Source: Belliella kenyensis
GTDB lineage: Bacteria > Bacteroidota > Bacteroidia > Cytophagales > Cyclobacteriaceae
Direction: 5' to 3'
Assembly: GCF_022549675.1 (NCBI RefSeq)
Contig: NZ_JAKZGR010000006.1
Span: 1 to 64,000, forward strand
Length of the DNA: 64,000 bases
The notes beneath the pieces are model-generated. The model was not told the DNA's origin. It did not search any database and saw nothing but the letters and a program-made list of their open reading frames with translations. How positions within the stretch are numbered: the stretch's first letter is position 1; every line of letters begins with the position of its first letter. Shown piece by piece: positions 1 through 8,239 of the stretch. Position numbers and translations under genes: made by a program.

Positions 1-113
1 TCCCGATTTATCTTACTTCCGATATAAATTGATATTGGATACTTATGGATATTGACCATTAACAACCTGTTGAGCCAATGAATTGAAGTTACTGGCAAAA
101 AAGCGTATAATCA
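1..113 (+). repeat. Dispersed MITE-like element, copy A (left end outside window)
   Basis: This is the 3' three quarters of a 150-bp element whose full copies lie at 4411-4560 and, inverted, at 59505-59654. It ends in GCGTATAATCA at 103-113, immediately before the minisatellite. The left terminal repeat would lie upstream of base 1. A minus-strand reading frame through it ends in FASNFNSLAQQVVNGQYP, but it belongs to the repeat and is not taken as a gene. Confidence 0.85.
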
Positions 114-120
114 TAGGTAG

Positions 121-455
121 AGGCATATCCCACCTTATATCGCCGAAGGCATATATCAACTTTATATCGCCATAGGCAAATATCAACTTTATATCGCCGA
201 AGGCAAATATCAACCTTATATCGCCATAGGCATATATCAACTTTATATCGCCGAAGGCATATATCAACCTTATTTCGCCGAAGGCATTTATCAACCTTAT
301 ATCGCCGAAGGCAAATATCAACCTTATATCGCCATAGGCAAATATCAACCTTATATCGCCACAGGCATATATCAACCTTATATCGCCGAAGGCAAATATC
401 AACTTTATATCGCCATAGGCAAATATCAACTTTATATCGCCATAGGCATCTATCA
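121..455. repeat. 27-bp minisatellite, about 12 tandem copies
   Basis: The CGCC core recurs exactly every 27 bases (141, 168, 195, 222, 249, 276, 303, 330, 357, 384, 411, 438). The unit is approximately TATATCGCC(GA/AT)AGGCAAATATCAACT, with small variation (GCCGAAGG or GCCATAGG, CAAAT or CATAT). Because 27 is a multiple of three and the unit lacks stops, two minus-strand frames stay open and look like repetitive proteins. There are no unique spacers, so it is not a CRISPR array. It lies between element copy A and the penicillin acylase gene. Confidence 0.92.
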
Positions 456-533
456 CCCCAGCCCTTCATCCTTACCATCTCTATCTTCTTTTTCTTTTTT
501 TTTATTTATATTAACGTTTCTAAAAGGGTCTCT

Positions 534-2954
534 ATGAAATACATAAGTTTTGCATTCTTTTTTGTGCTTACGATCATCATTGGGTTGGTTTTGTCTATGC
601 AGATAGATAGTATTCCTCCTCTCGGAAAATTGCTTGATCCGCATCATGGATTTTGGCAAAATGCTTATTCCGAAGATCAAAATGCCCCAGAGGATCTCGT
701 CATTTCAGGCCTCAAAAATGAGGTAGAAGTAATCTATGATGAATTTTTGATCCCTCACATATACGCAGCCAATGAAGAAGACCTGTACCGCGTTCAAGGT
801 TATGTGACTGCCCAACATCGATTATGGCAAATGGATTTTCAAACCCTCGCCGCAGCGGGAAGAATCGCAGAGATTGTAGGGCCAGTGGCCATAGATTTAG
901 ACAGAACTACACGAAGAAAAGGATTGCCCTTTGCCGCAGAGCAGGGGATAAGCTACCTTCAAAAAGAGGATCCTGAGATTTATCTCTTTCTTGAGGCATA
1001 TGCCGAAGGGGTCAATGCTTACATCAGTCAACTGACAGAGGCATCACTGCCTTTGGAATATAAAATACTCAACTACAAACCAGAGCCTTGGTCACCTTAC
1101 AAATCCTTATTGCTCTTGAAATACATGGCAGACATGCTTGTGGGTGATAGAGATTTGGAATATACCAATTTAAGGGCAATGTTGGGGAAGGATTTGTTTG
1201 AAAGACTTTATCCACTTTTCCCCGAAGAAAATGACCCTGTGATCGAGTCAGACCGTGTTTGGGATTTTGAGCCTTTACCTATTGATGAGCCAGAGGAATT
1301 GCATTATCCGAGTGATTCTATTCTACTCAAAGCTTTGCCACAACCTACTCCAGGCACTGGTTCGAACAATTGGGCAGTGTCGGGGAAGAAAACAGCATCT
1401 GGTAATCCTATCTTAGCCAATGACCCACATTTGAGTATGAATTTGCCATCTCTCTGGTATGCCATGCAGCTGAGCACACCTGATTTCAGTGTAAAGGGCG
1501 CAACCCTGCCAGGAGCTTTAGGAGTAATCTCTGGATTCAATGAAAATATAGCTTGGGGTGTGACCAATGCTACCCGAGATACAAGAGATTGGTATGCCAT
1601 TACTTTTAAAAACCCAGATAGATCAGAATATCTCTATAATGATCAATGGGTAAATTCCAACATCCGCATAGAAGAAATAAAGATCAAAGGTCAAGCAAGC
1701 TTGCTAGATACAGTGATTTACACGCACCATGGCCCTGTAGTTTATGACAGGTCCTTTGGGGCAGAAAGAAAAGATACAAACTATGCCCTCAAGTGGACTG
1801 CTCATTTGCCTTCAATTGAACAAAGGACCTTTTTGATGCTCAATAAGGGTAAGAATCATGCTGATTATCTCCAAGCATTGGATCATTACACTTCTCCAGC
1901 CCAGAATTTTGTTTTTGCCTCAAGAGAAGGTGATATAGCCATGAAGGTACAAGGAAGATTTCCTTTGAAGTGGCATGGCCAAGGAATGTTTTTTATGGAT
2001 GGTAATGATCCTCAGATGGAGTGGTTAGGATATGTTCCAAACGAACACAATGCCTCCTCACTCAATCCACAACGAGGCTTTGTCTCATCGGCAAACCAAC
2101 ACCCCGTGACGGATGCTTATCCTTATTTTGTCTTTGATCACAGTTTTGAACATTACCGAAATCGAAGACTCAATCAAAGATTAGAAGAAATGGAGCAAAT
2201 TACCATTCAAGACATGATGAGATTACAGTTTGATAATTATCATTTGCTAGCTGCTGAGGCAGCTCCTGTCATGATGAAGTTGCTTTCTGCTGATGAATCT
2301 TTCCAAAGAAAAAATGAGGATAAATATTGGGATCAACTTGCTCAATGGGATTTTTACACCAATCCTAGCCAATCGGCCCCTACCATCTTCCATTTGTGGT
2401 GGAGGTACCTTTACAAAAGTATTTGGAAAAACTTAGATGAAAGTGGAGTTCCAATTGTATATCCTAATTATTACCAAACGGTAGCCCTGATCACACAAGA
2501 TGCCAATGATACCATTTTTGATATCAGAGGCACAGCCAAAAGAGAGTCGGTGAACGATCACCTCAAGGTAAGTTATGACTCTATGGTAGTTCAGGTAGAA
2601 AAATTAATCAAGACCAAAGGAGATTATTCTTGGGGTACTTTTAAAAACACCTCAGTAAAACACTTAGTGCCTAATTTTGAAGCTTTTTCTTATCACAACA
2701 TTCAAACAGGGGGTGGTGCAGGCATTCTCAATGCTACTTCTGAGCGACATGGAGCCAGCTGGAGAATGGTAGTAGAGATGGCAGATCAACCCATTGCACA
2801 TGGCATATATCCAGGAGGTCAGTCAGGAAATCCAGGTAGCAAATTCTATGATACTTTCTTAAATACCTGGGCAAATGGAGCATATGTAGATTTTGGATTA
2901 AACCAACCGGACATTTTCCGAAATCCATTATTTACAACTCGCTTCAAGCCCTAA
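534..2954 (+). CDS. Penicillin acylase family protein (Ntn hydrolase)
   Basis: An 806-residue member of the penicillin amidase / acyl-homoserine-lactone acylase superfamily, which cleaves amide bonds and self-processes into alpha and beta chains. The N-terminus has one hydrophobic signal or anchor segment (about residues 5-25), so the enzyme should act in the periplasm. The autoproteolysis site is seen as GSNNWAVSG, with the nucleophilic Ser near residue 277, followed by N-D-P-H-L. A downstream P-A-Q-N-F-V-F-A segment carries the expected oxyanion Asn. Length is normal for the family. The substrate cannot be told from sequence; lactone-signal degradation, beta-lactam cleavage and peptide cleavage all remain possible. 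It starts about 80 bases after the minisatellite. Confidence 0.92.
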   Translation: MKYISFAFFFVLTIIIGLVLSMQIDSIPPLGKLLDPHHGFWQNAYSEDQNAPEDLVISGLKNEVEVIYDEFLIPHIYAANEEDLYRVQGYVTAQHRLWQMDFQTLAAAGRIAEIVGPVAIDLDRTTRRKGLPFAAEQGISYLQKEDPEIYLFLEAYAEGVNAYISQLTEASLPLEYKILNYKPEPWSPYKSLLLLKYMADMLVGDRDLEYTNLRAMLGKDLFERLYPLFPEENDPVIESDRVWDFEPLPIDEPEELHYPSDSILLKALPQPTPGTGSNNWAVSGKKTASGNPILANDPHLSMNLPSLWYAMQLSTPDFSVKGATLPGALGVISGFNENIAWGVTNATRDTRDWYAITFKNPDRSEYLYNDQWVNSNIRIEEIKIKGQASLLDTVIYTHHGPVVYDRSFGAERKDTNYALKWTAHLPSIEQRTFLMLNKGKNHADYLQALDHYTSPAQNFVFASREGDIAMKVQGRFPLKWHGQGMFFMDGNDPQMEWLGYVPNEHNASSLNPQRGFVSSANQHPVTDAYPYFVFDHSFEHYRNRRLNQRLEEMEQITIQDMMRLQFDNYHLLAAEAAPVMMKLLSADESFQRKNEDKYWDQLAQWDFYTNPSQSAPTIFHLWWRYLYKSIWKNLDESGVPIVYPNYYQTVALITQDANDTIFDIRGTAKRESVNDHLKVSYDSMVVQVEKLIKTKGDYSWGTFKNTSVKHLVPNFEAFSYHNIQTGGGAGILNATSERHGASWRMVVEMADQPIAHGIYPGGQSGNPGSKFYDTFLNTWANGAYVDFGLNQPDIFRNPLFTTRFKP

Positions 2955-3046
2955 TTTCTCATTATTTCTAAAGCTTAAAATCAAGACAATAAAAGCTCTC
3001 TCCAAATAACTGATAGTGCTACCTTTAAAAGAAACCTGATCAAATC

Positions 3047-3415
3047 ATGAAATTCATCATCCTCTTTGTTTTGTCACTTCTGCTTGTCGTCATGCTAAGC
3101 GCATGGTTGACGTTCCCATTTATCATGATAGCCATATTCCTCTTGGCCTATGTTGTGGGCAGTTCTGGGATAAGTTCTTTTTTTGCTGGGGGATCAGCAT
3201 TGGCTCTGGTATGGTTTGTCAAAGCCATGATGATCTCAGCGAATACCCAATCAGAGCTTCCTGCAAAAATGTCCATCTTGATGGGATTAAATAATAGTTT
3301 TTTGATCTTTGTTGTCACAGGGGGTTTAGGATTTGTCATTGGAAGCTTTCCGGCACTCTCGGGTGCACTTCTCCGAAATATTCTTCGCAAACCAAAAGGG
3401 GAGGGATGGTACTAA
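3047..3415 (+). CDS. Small integral membrane protein of unknown function
   Basis: A 122-residue, very hydrophobic protein with an N-terminal double hydrophobic stretch (about 1-40), a Gly/Ser-rich segment and another membrane segment near 80-105, ending in a basic tail rich in Arg, Lys and Pro. No family recognised. It lies 92 bases after the penicillin acylase gene on the same strand and may be co-transcribed. Alternative frames here are shorter and lack the hydrophobic pattern. Confidence 0.6.
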   Translation: MKFIILFVLSLLLVVMLSAWLTFPFIMIAIFLLAYVVGSSGISSFFAGGSALALVWFVKAMMISANTQSELPAKMSILMGLNNSFLIFVVTGGLGFVIGSFPALSGALLRNILRKPKGEGWY

Positions 3416-3680
3416 GTAGGAGGTAAAGCTTAGGCTTATTTCTTGGTGCGTTTTAGTTTGTGTAAAATACAATATACTTTGTATAAAGTAAATTGTTCCA
3501 TGTTCCATGTATCTGGGTTAGCATATGATTTAAATGATTGTTTATCAATAGGTTTTGTTGTTTTTTGATTGGCTTGGAGAGAGGTTTTAAGGGCTAATTT
3601 CAGGTTATTTTGGGTGGAGGAAATTTGACTTGGAGGGATGGAAATGTTTTCTCGTTTTATTCAAACTTTTTAAAAAAATG

Positions 3681-3711
3681 TTTGCATTTCACTTTCTAGC
3701 GAGTACTTTTG
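3681..3711 (+). promoter_or_regulatory. Bacteroidota-type promoter of the regulator gene
   Basis: TTTG at 3681-3684 and TACTTTTG at 3704-3711 match the Bacteroidota -33/-7 consensus TTTG and TAnnTTTG exactly, with a 19-base spacer. The predicted transcription start is about 15 bases before the ATG at 3735. Confidence 0.75.
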
Positions 3712-3718
3712 TTACTCG
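3700..3718. promoter_or_regulatory. Inverted repeat over the -7 element (candidate operator)
   Basis: CGAGTA (3700-3705) and TACTCG (3713-3718) form a perfect 6-bp inverted repeat centred on the TACTTTTG -7 element. Its placement over the promoter, 17 bases before a winged-helix regulator, suggests autoregulation. The role is inferred. Confidence 0.5.
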
Positions 3719-3734
3719 TTAATCAAGCGGTTTA

Positions 3735-4247
3735 ATGTTAGATTCTTTAATCACTTCCAAGACACGGTTGAAGCTTTTAATTAAGTTTTTTAGTAACCCC
3801 AAAAATCAGGGACACCTGAGGGGCTTGGCTGATGAATTTGGCGAATCTACAAACGCAATTCGCAAAGAATTGAATAACCTCTCGGAGGCTGGCTATCTAC
3901 TCAAAGTCGCTGACAAAAATAAGATAGATTACCAAGCCAATACCAATCATCCCTTCTTCTCCAATATTCAAGACCTGATAAGAAAGTATCTGGGTATAGA
4001 CAAGCTTGTGTCTACTGTATTGGAAAGAATGGGGGAGGTACATGAAGTGGCCTTAGTGGGGGATTATGCAAGAGGGGTGGATTCTGGGAAGATTGATGTG
4101 CAAGTGACAGGGGAGAAACTCAATGAGCGTTACCTCAGTGTGATATCCGAAAAGCTCAGAGAAGTCATTAAAAAAGATGTGGTGTTTACAATTCAAGATC
4201 AAATATCTGATCCTGAGGCCATGTTGATATATAAATCTAAAGACTGA
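3735..4247 (+). CDS. Winged-helix regulator fused to a degenerate nucleotidyltransferase-like domain
   Basis: 170 residues. Residues 1-75 have the pattern of an ArsR/MarR-like winged helix (helix, helix-turn-helix around R-G-L-A-D-E-F-G..N-A-I-R-K-E-L, then a wing). Residues about 100-125 read VALVGDYARGVDSGKIDVQV. This resembles the core of minimal nucleotidyltransferases (GSYARG...DSDIDLLV), but the GS is GD and the first metal-binding Asp of D-x-D is Lys. It is therefore probably a non-catalytic sensor or dimerisation domain. It stands alone on the same strand 634 bases before the export lipoprotein that opens the polysaccharide cluster, and no UpxY/NusG-like gene is present. A role in controlling that cluster is inference. 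Confidence 0.72.
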   Translation: MLDSLITSKTRLKLLIKFFSNPKNQGHLRGLADEFGESTNAIRKELNNLSEAGYLLKVADKNKIDYQANTNHPFFSNIQDLIRKYLGIDKLVSTVLERMGEVHEVALVGDYARGVDSGKIDVQVTGEKLNERYLSVISEKLREVIKKDVVFTIQDQISDPEAMLIYKSKD

Positions 4248-4881
4248 TCCAAGCAATTTGGTTTAGTTTGGTCATTTTTATTACCTCAATTAGCTAAGTT
4301 CATGATGGGACTGACAGGGCGAAGCTGTAAGTATCTACAGGTAAAATATCTTAAAAACCTGTCTAAAAATCGACTTGGCGACACTTTTGATAAGGCAAAT
4401 AATTCTTAATATGGATATACGGAACTTTGCCAATAACATTACAAAAATCTGATTTATCTAACTTCCGATATAAATTGATATTGGATACTTATGGATATTG
4501 AACATTAACAACCTGTTGAGCCAATAAATTGAAGTTGCTGGCAAAAAAGCGTATAATCAGTATCCTTAATTTCAACTTTTGAAAAAGCTTAAACAATAGG
4601 TTTTTGGGCTTAGGAATTTTAGGCTTATATTTAAAGTAATTACAAAGATAATAAATAAATTTAAAATACATTTTTATCAACATAAAATGCATATCTTTTC
4701 TAAAGATATACTCTTTTATGGTTAGGGATAAGTTTTATAAAGTCTGTTCGGAAGCAGTATCTTGTTTTAGAAACTTGAGAAATTTTATAAATAATATTAA
4801 AATTCATACATTTCGAACTCTTTTTAATAACCTATTATAAAACATTGTTCTATTTATTAGTTATAACCAATAAAAAACCAA
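4248..4881. other. Intergenic leader of the polysaccharide cluster
   Basis: No gene is seen here. The stretch holds element copy B (4411-4560) and then a very AT-rich 320-base leader before the export gene. TTTT at 4733-4736 and TATCTTG at 4758-4764, 21 bases apart, are a weak candidate promoter. No ops/JUMPstart motif is visible. Confidence 0.5.
4411..4560 (+). repeat. Dispersed MITE-like element, copy B (complete)
   Basis: 150 bp, from ATGGATATACGGAAC to GCGTATAATCAG. The ends, read inward, align as imperfect terminal inverted repeats of about 27 bases (18 identical, sharing TATACG and TTTGCCA). The flanks are AATTCTTAAT (4401-4410) and TATCCTTAAT (4561-4570), matching at 8 of 10 positions, as expected of an aged target-site duplication. 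Confidence 0.85.
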
Positions 4882-5727
4882 ATGAATTTTAAAAATTGTT
4901 TGATGAAGGTAGGCAAGACCTTGTGGCTTTATTTGATCTTGTTGCTAGTAGGAATATCCTGCGTACCCAATAAAAAGGTGATTTATCTGCAGAACTTGGA
5001 GGGAGAGACACCCATAGCAGAAGGAGAGATGATCTACTATGAAATACCAGAGTACCGTCTTCAGTACAACGATATCATCGATGTGAATATCCAAACAGCC
5101 AGTGATTTTTTGGAATCTGGGTTCAATGCCAAGCAACAAATGAGTGGAAATCAAGCCATGGTTGGTCAAATTGCCAATTCAGGAGGGGATATCTATTACA
5201 TGAATGGCTATACCATTGACAGAAACGGAATGATCAAATTGCCCGTGATCGGGGAGATCAAGGCCAAAGATTTGACCATTGAAGAGGTGAGGGCATTGAT
5301 AGAGCAAAAAGTAAAAAGCACTTATCTAAGAGAAAATTCTGATTTATTTGTCAAAGTCAAATTAGGTGGAGTAAGGTTTTCTACACTTGGTGAATTCAGG
5401 AGACCGGGTAAGTATGTGGTACTCCAAGACAGGATGACCATATTTGAAGCCATTGCACATTCAGGTGACTTGAATATTGTAGCCAAGCGGGATGAGATTC
5501 TTTTGATCAGACAGTATCCTGAAGGGTCCAAATTGCATAGGATCAATCTTAATGACAGGCATTTGATCCAATCTCCCTTTTACTTTATCCAACCCAATGA
5601 TCAGATCTACGCTGAGCCACGCAAAATCAGGGAAATAGGTGCAGGAGAAAATGCTTCGCAATCCCTTGCCCTGGTCATCTCTTCTATTACAGCTGTGGCC
5701 CTAATTATAAATACCATTACCCGATAA
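4882..5727 (+). CDS. Polysaccharide export lipoprotein (Wza-like)
   Basis: 281 residues. The N-terminal signal ends in a lipobox with the acylated Cys at residue 27 (V-G-I-S-C). A polysaccharide export domain (about 50-150, with the Y-R-L-Q-Y-N-D-I-I-D start) is followed by an SLBB-like region (about 160-235, GEFRRPGKYVV) and a C-terminal hydrophobic helix (about 260-278). The family forms the outer-membrane channel for Wzy-dependent polysaccharide secretion. It is shorter than E. coli Wza (one SLBB repeat), as is usual in Bacteroidota. It opens the cluster and is 9 bases from the co-polymerase gene. Confidence 0.92.
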   Translation: MNFKNCLMKVGKTLWLYLILLLVGISCVPNKKVIYLQNLEGETPIAEGEMIYYEIPEYRLQYNDIIDVNIQTASDFLESGFNAKQQMSGNQAMVGQIANSGGDIYYMNGYTIDRNGMIKLPVIGEIKAKDLTIEEVRALIEQKVKSTYLRENSDLFVKVKLGGVRFSTLGEFRRPGKYVVLQDRMTIFEAIAHSGDLNIVAKRDEILLIRQYPEGSKLHRINLNDRHLIQSPFYFIQPNDQIYAEPRKIREIGAGENASQSLALVISSITAVALIINTITR

Positions 5728-5736
5728 TCGATTTTT

Positions 5737-8151
5737 ATGAATAACCAAGATATCAACAAACAACAAACAGGAGAAGACGAAATTGACTTAAGAGCAATAC
5801 TCTTTAGGTTCTTATACCAATGGCCTTGGTTTGTTGCTTCTATATTTCTGTGCTTAGCTTTAGCATACACTTATACAAGAATTGCTACACCAATTTATCA
5901 AGTATCTGCTTCTGTGATTGTGGCAGATGATAAGCCTGGCTTGGGTTTGGATTTGTTTGAATCTTCTGGCTTACTAGGTTCGAAGTCTAATGTAGAAAAT
6001 GAGATCGGTATATTGAAATCCTATGCTTTGGCGGTGGAAACTATTAAGTCATTAGGTTTGGATGTTTTTTACCATGAAGAGGGATTTTTGAAATCCAAGC
6101 AACTTTATGCCAATCTGCCATTTATCGTAGAAGTGGATTGGAATCATGCCCAGGTAGTTTCAGGAAATTTTGAGGTAAGAGGTTTAGGTGGAAACAAGTT
6201 TGTGTTATCTATTGATAATGATGCACCTGCCTTATTTATGCCTCATGATCCAATGTACAAACTGAGTCTGGAAGATGGGCTTAGTTTTAGCCAAGAGTTT
6301 GAGTTTGATCAGTGGATTGAAAGTGATAATTATCGGTTTAGATTGAAAAACATCTATCTTGAAAAAGATGAAAAATATTCCTTTGCTATAAAAGATACCC
6401 ATTCTTTGGCTTTGAAATTTATCGCTGATTTGAATGTATCCGTAGGGAATAAGATGAGTTCCATCATCAACCTGAGTATGAATACTCCTGTTAGAAAAAT
6501 GGGACAGGATTATTTGAATAGTCTTTTACAGGCATACTTGAATCGAGAGCTTAAAGAGAAGAACCGTGTGGCAGAAAATACGGTCAAATTTATTGATCAA
6601 CAGCTGACTGGAATTACGGATTCATTAAGTTTTTTTGAAGGCAGGTTAGAGAATTACCGGGCAGAAAACAGGATCTTCAATTTGAGCGAAGAAGGTACGG
6701 TGATTTTCAACAGGCTGCAAGAGTTAGAAAAACAAAAAGCAGAAGCGGAAATCACTTTACGCTATTACGAGAGTTTACAAACCTACCTGAGGCAAAATCA
6801 ATTGGAAGCACTGGTGGCACCTTCGATTATAGGTGTGACAGACCCCTTGCTCAATGCCTTGGTGATGAACTTGGGAGAATTACAAGCTCAAAAAACAAGT
6901 CTTTCTGCCAATTATACCGAGCAAACGCCCATAGTAAGGGAAGTGAATTCAAAATTGGCCAGTACCAAATTACAATTGCAAGAGAATGTAACTTCTGCTC
7001 TGGCGAATGCTCGAAGCATGGTCAAGGAAAAGCAAGACCAAATCAGGAAAATAGAAGCCAATATCAATAGCTTACCAGCTACTGAAAGGAAGTTGATGGG
7101 ACTGGAAAGACAATTTACCATCAATGAAAACATTTATGTGTATTTGCTTCAAAAGAGAGCAGAGTCTGAGATTGCTAAGGCATCTAATATGCCAAAAAAT
7201 AATATTTTAGATCAAGCAAGAGCAGATCAAAATCCTGTAGCTCCAAGAAAGTTAATAATATTACTTGTAGGGTTTTTGATTGGGTTATTGATTCCAGCGA
7301 TATTGTTTAGTCTAATTGACTATTTCAATACAAAAATAGAAACTCCTTTGGATTTAGAGGGTAAGATTCCTGTACCATTGATAGGGTTTATAGGGCACCA
7401 TACTGGAGATGATGCACTACCTGTATTAACCAATCCGAGATCTACACTTACAGAATCCTTTAGAGCCATTCGTTCAGATATTACTTACTTGAGTGGAGGA
7501 AAGGAACGGCTGACCATATTGATGACCTCTACCATATCAGGAGAAGGAAAGACCTTTTCTGCCATCAACTTGGCAGCAGCTTTTTCACTTGTTGGTAAAA
7601 AGGTGATAATTCTGGGATTGGACTTAAGAAAGCCTAGGATTGCACAGGATTTTGGAATGAGCAATGACATAGGGATGAGCAGTATCCTGAGTTCCAATAT
7701 GCACTGGAAAGAAGCCATCAAGCATTCTGGCTATGATAATTTGGACATTATTCTCTCAGGACCTATTCCACCCAATCCTGCCGAATTGCTAGAGCGGGAA
7801 AAGTTTACAGAGGTGATGAAAGAAATCAAAGCAGAATATGATATTGTTTTGATGGACTGTCCTCCAGTAGGACTGGTTTCAGAAACCAAAAATCTTTTCG
7901 ATTTTGCCGATATTTCTTTCTATGTATTTAGACAAGATTATTCAGAAAAGCAAAATATTCAAGTGCTCAACAGCTTGGTAGAAAAGAATGGGGTAAAGAG
8001 CATCTATGCCATACTCAATGATGTGGGAGTCAAGTCAGGCTATGGTTACGGCTATAGGTATGGTTATGGTTATGGCTATGGATCAAACTATGGCTATCAT
8101 GACAATGAGAAAGCTAAGCCTTGGTATAAGAGATTGTTTGGAAAAGCTTAG
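5737..8151 (+). CDS. Polysaccharide co-polymerase / BY-type tyrosine kinase (Wzc/GumC-like)
   Basis: 804 residues. There is a cytoplasmic N-terminus, a membrane segment near 30-50, a Wzz-type periplasmic domain with a long coiled-coil stretch (about 280-480), a second membrane segment (about 505-530), then the cytoplasmic kinase. The kinase shows Walker A S-G-E-G-K-T near residue 602, Walker A' LGLDLRKPR near 630 and Walker B IVLMDCPP near 705. The C-terminal tail (from about residue 768) is an almost pure Gly-Tyr run with at least nine Tyr, the expected autophosphorylation cluster. The family sets chain length and couples phosphorylation to export. Confidence 0.95.
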   Translation: MNNQDINKQQTGEDEIDLRAILFRFLYQWPWFVASIFLCLALAYTYTRIATPIYQVSASVIVADDKPGLGLDLFESSGLLGSKSNVENEIGILKSYALAVETIKSLGLDVFYHEEGFLKSKQLYANLPFIVEVDWNHAQVVSGNFEVRGLGGNKFVLSIDNDAPALFMPHDPMYKLSLEDGLSFSQEFEFDQWIESDNYRFRLKNIYLEKDEKYSFAIKDTHSLALKFIADLNVSVGNKMSSIINLSMNTPVRKMGQDYLNSLLQAYLNRELKEKNRVAENTVKFIDQQLTGITDSLSFFEGRLENYRAENRIFNLSEEGTVIFNRLQELEKQKAEAEITLRYYESLQTYLRQNQLEALVAPSIIGVTDPLLNALVMNLGELQAQKTSLSANYTEQTPIVREVNSKLASTKLQLQENVTSALANARSMVKEKQDQIRKIEANINSLPATERKLMGLERQFTINENIYVYLLQKRAESEIAKASNMPKNNILDQARADQNPVAPRKLIILLVGFLIGLLIPAILFSLIDYFNTKIETPLDLEGKIPVPLIGFIGHHTGDDALPVLTNPRSTLTESFRAIRSDITYLSGGKERLTILMTSTISGEGKTFSAINLAAAFSLVGKKVIILGLDLRKPRIAQDFGMSNDIGMSSILSSNMHWKEAIKHSGYDNLDIILSGPIPPNPAELLEREKFTEVMKEIKAEYDIVLMDCPPVGLVSETKNLFDFADISFYVFRQDYSEKQNIQVLNSLVEKNGVKSIYAILNDVGVKSGYGYGYRYGYGYGYGSNYGYHDNEKAKPWYKRLFGKA

Positions 8152-8239
8152 TGCTCGCAAATCAATAACGTATTTTAATATCAGTTTAGGGGAATTATTA
8201 CCCAAACCTTAATTTAATCACTAATCAAATATAAAAAAT

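Noticed and set aside
121-455. CRISPR array
   Set aside because: The repeats are directly adjacent, 27 bases from core to core, with no unique spacers and no cas genes nearby.
43-478. Minus-strand open frames of 137 and 129 residues with nine-residue repeats (AYGDIKLIF type)
   Set aside because: They exist because a 27-bp stop-free tandem repeat is open in more than one frame, and they run into the mobile element; no signal peptide, homologue or codon bias supports a protein.
1304-1600. Minus-strand 98-residue frame inside the penicillin acylase gene, and similar antisense frames in menB, tex, ribF and scoA
   Set aside because: They are antisense shadows of well-recognised genes and show no domains of their own.
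4489-4692. 67-residue minus-strand frame ending FASNFNLLAQQVVNVQYP
   Set aside because: The shared C-terminal sequence is just the translated mobile element; the frame is not otherwise supported.
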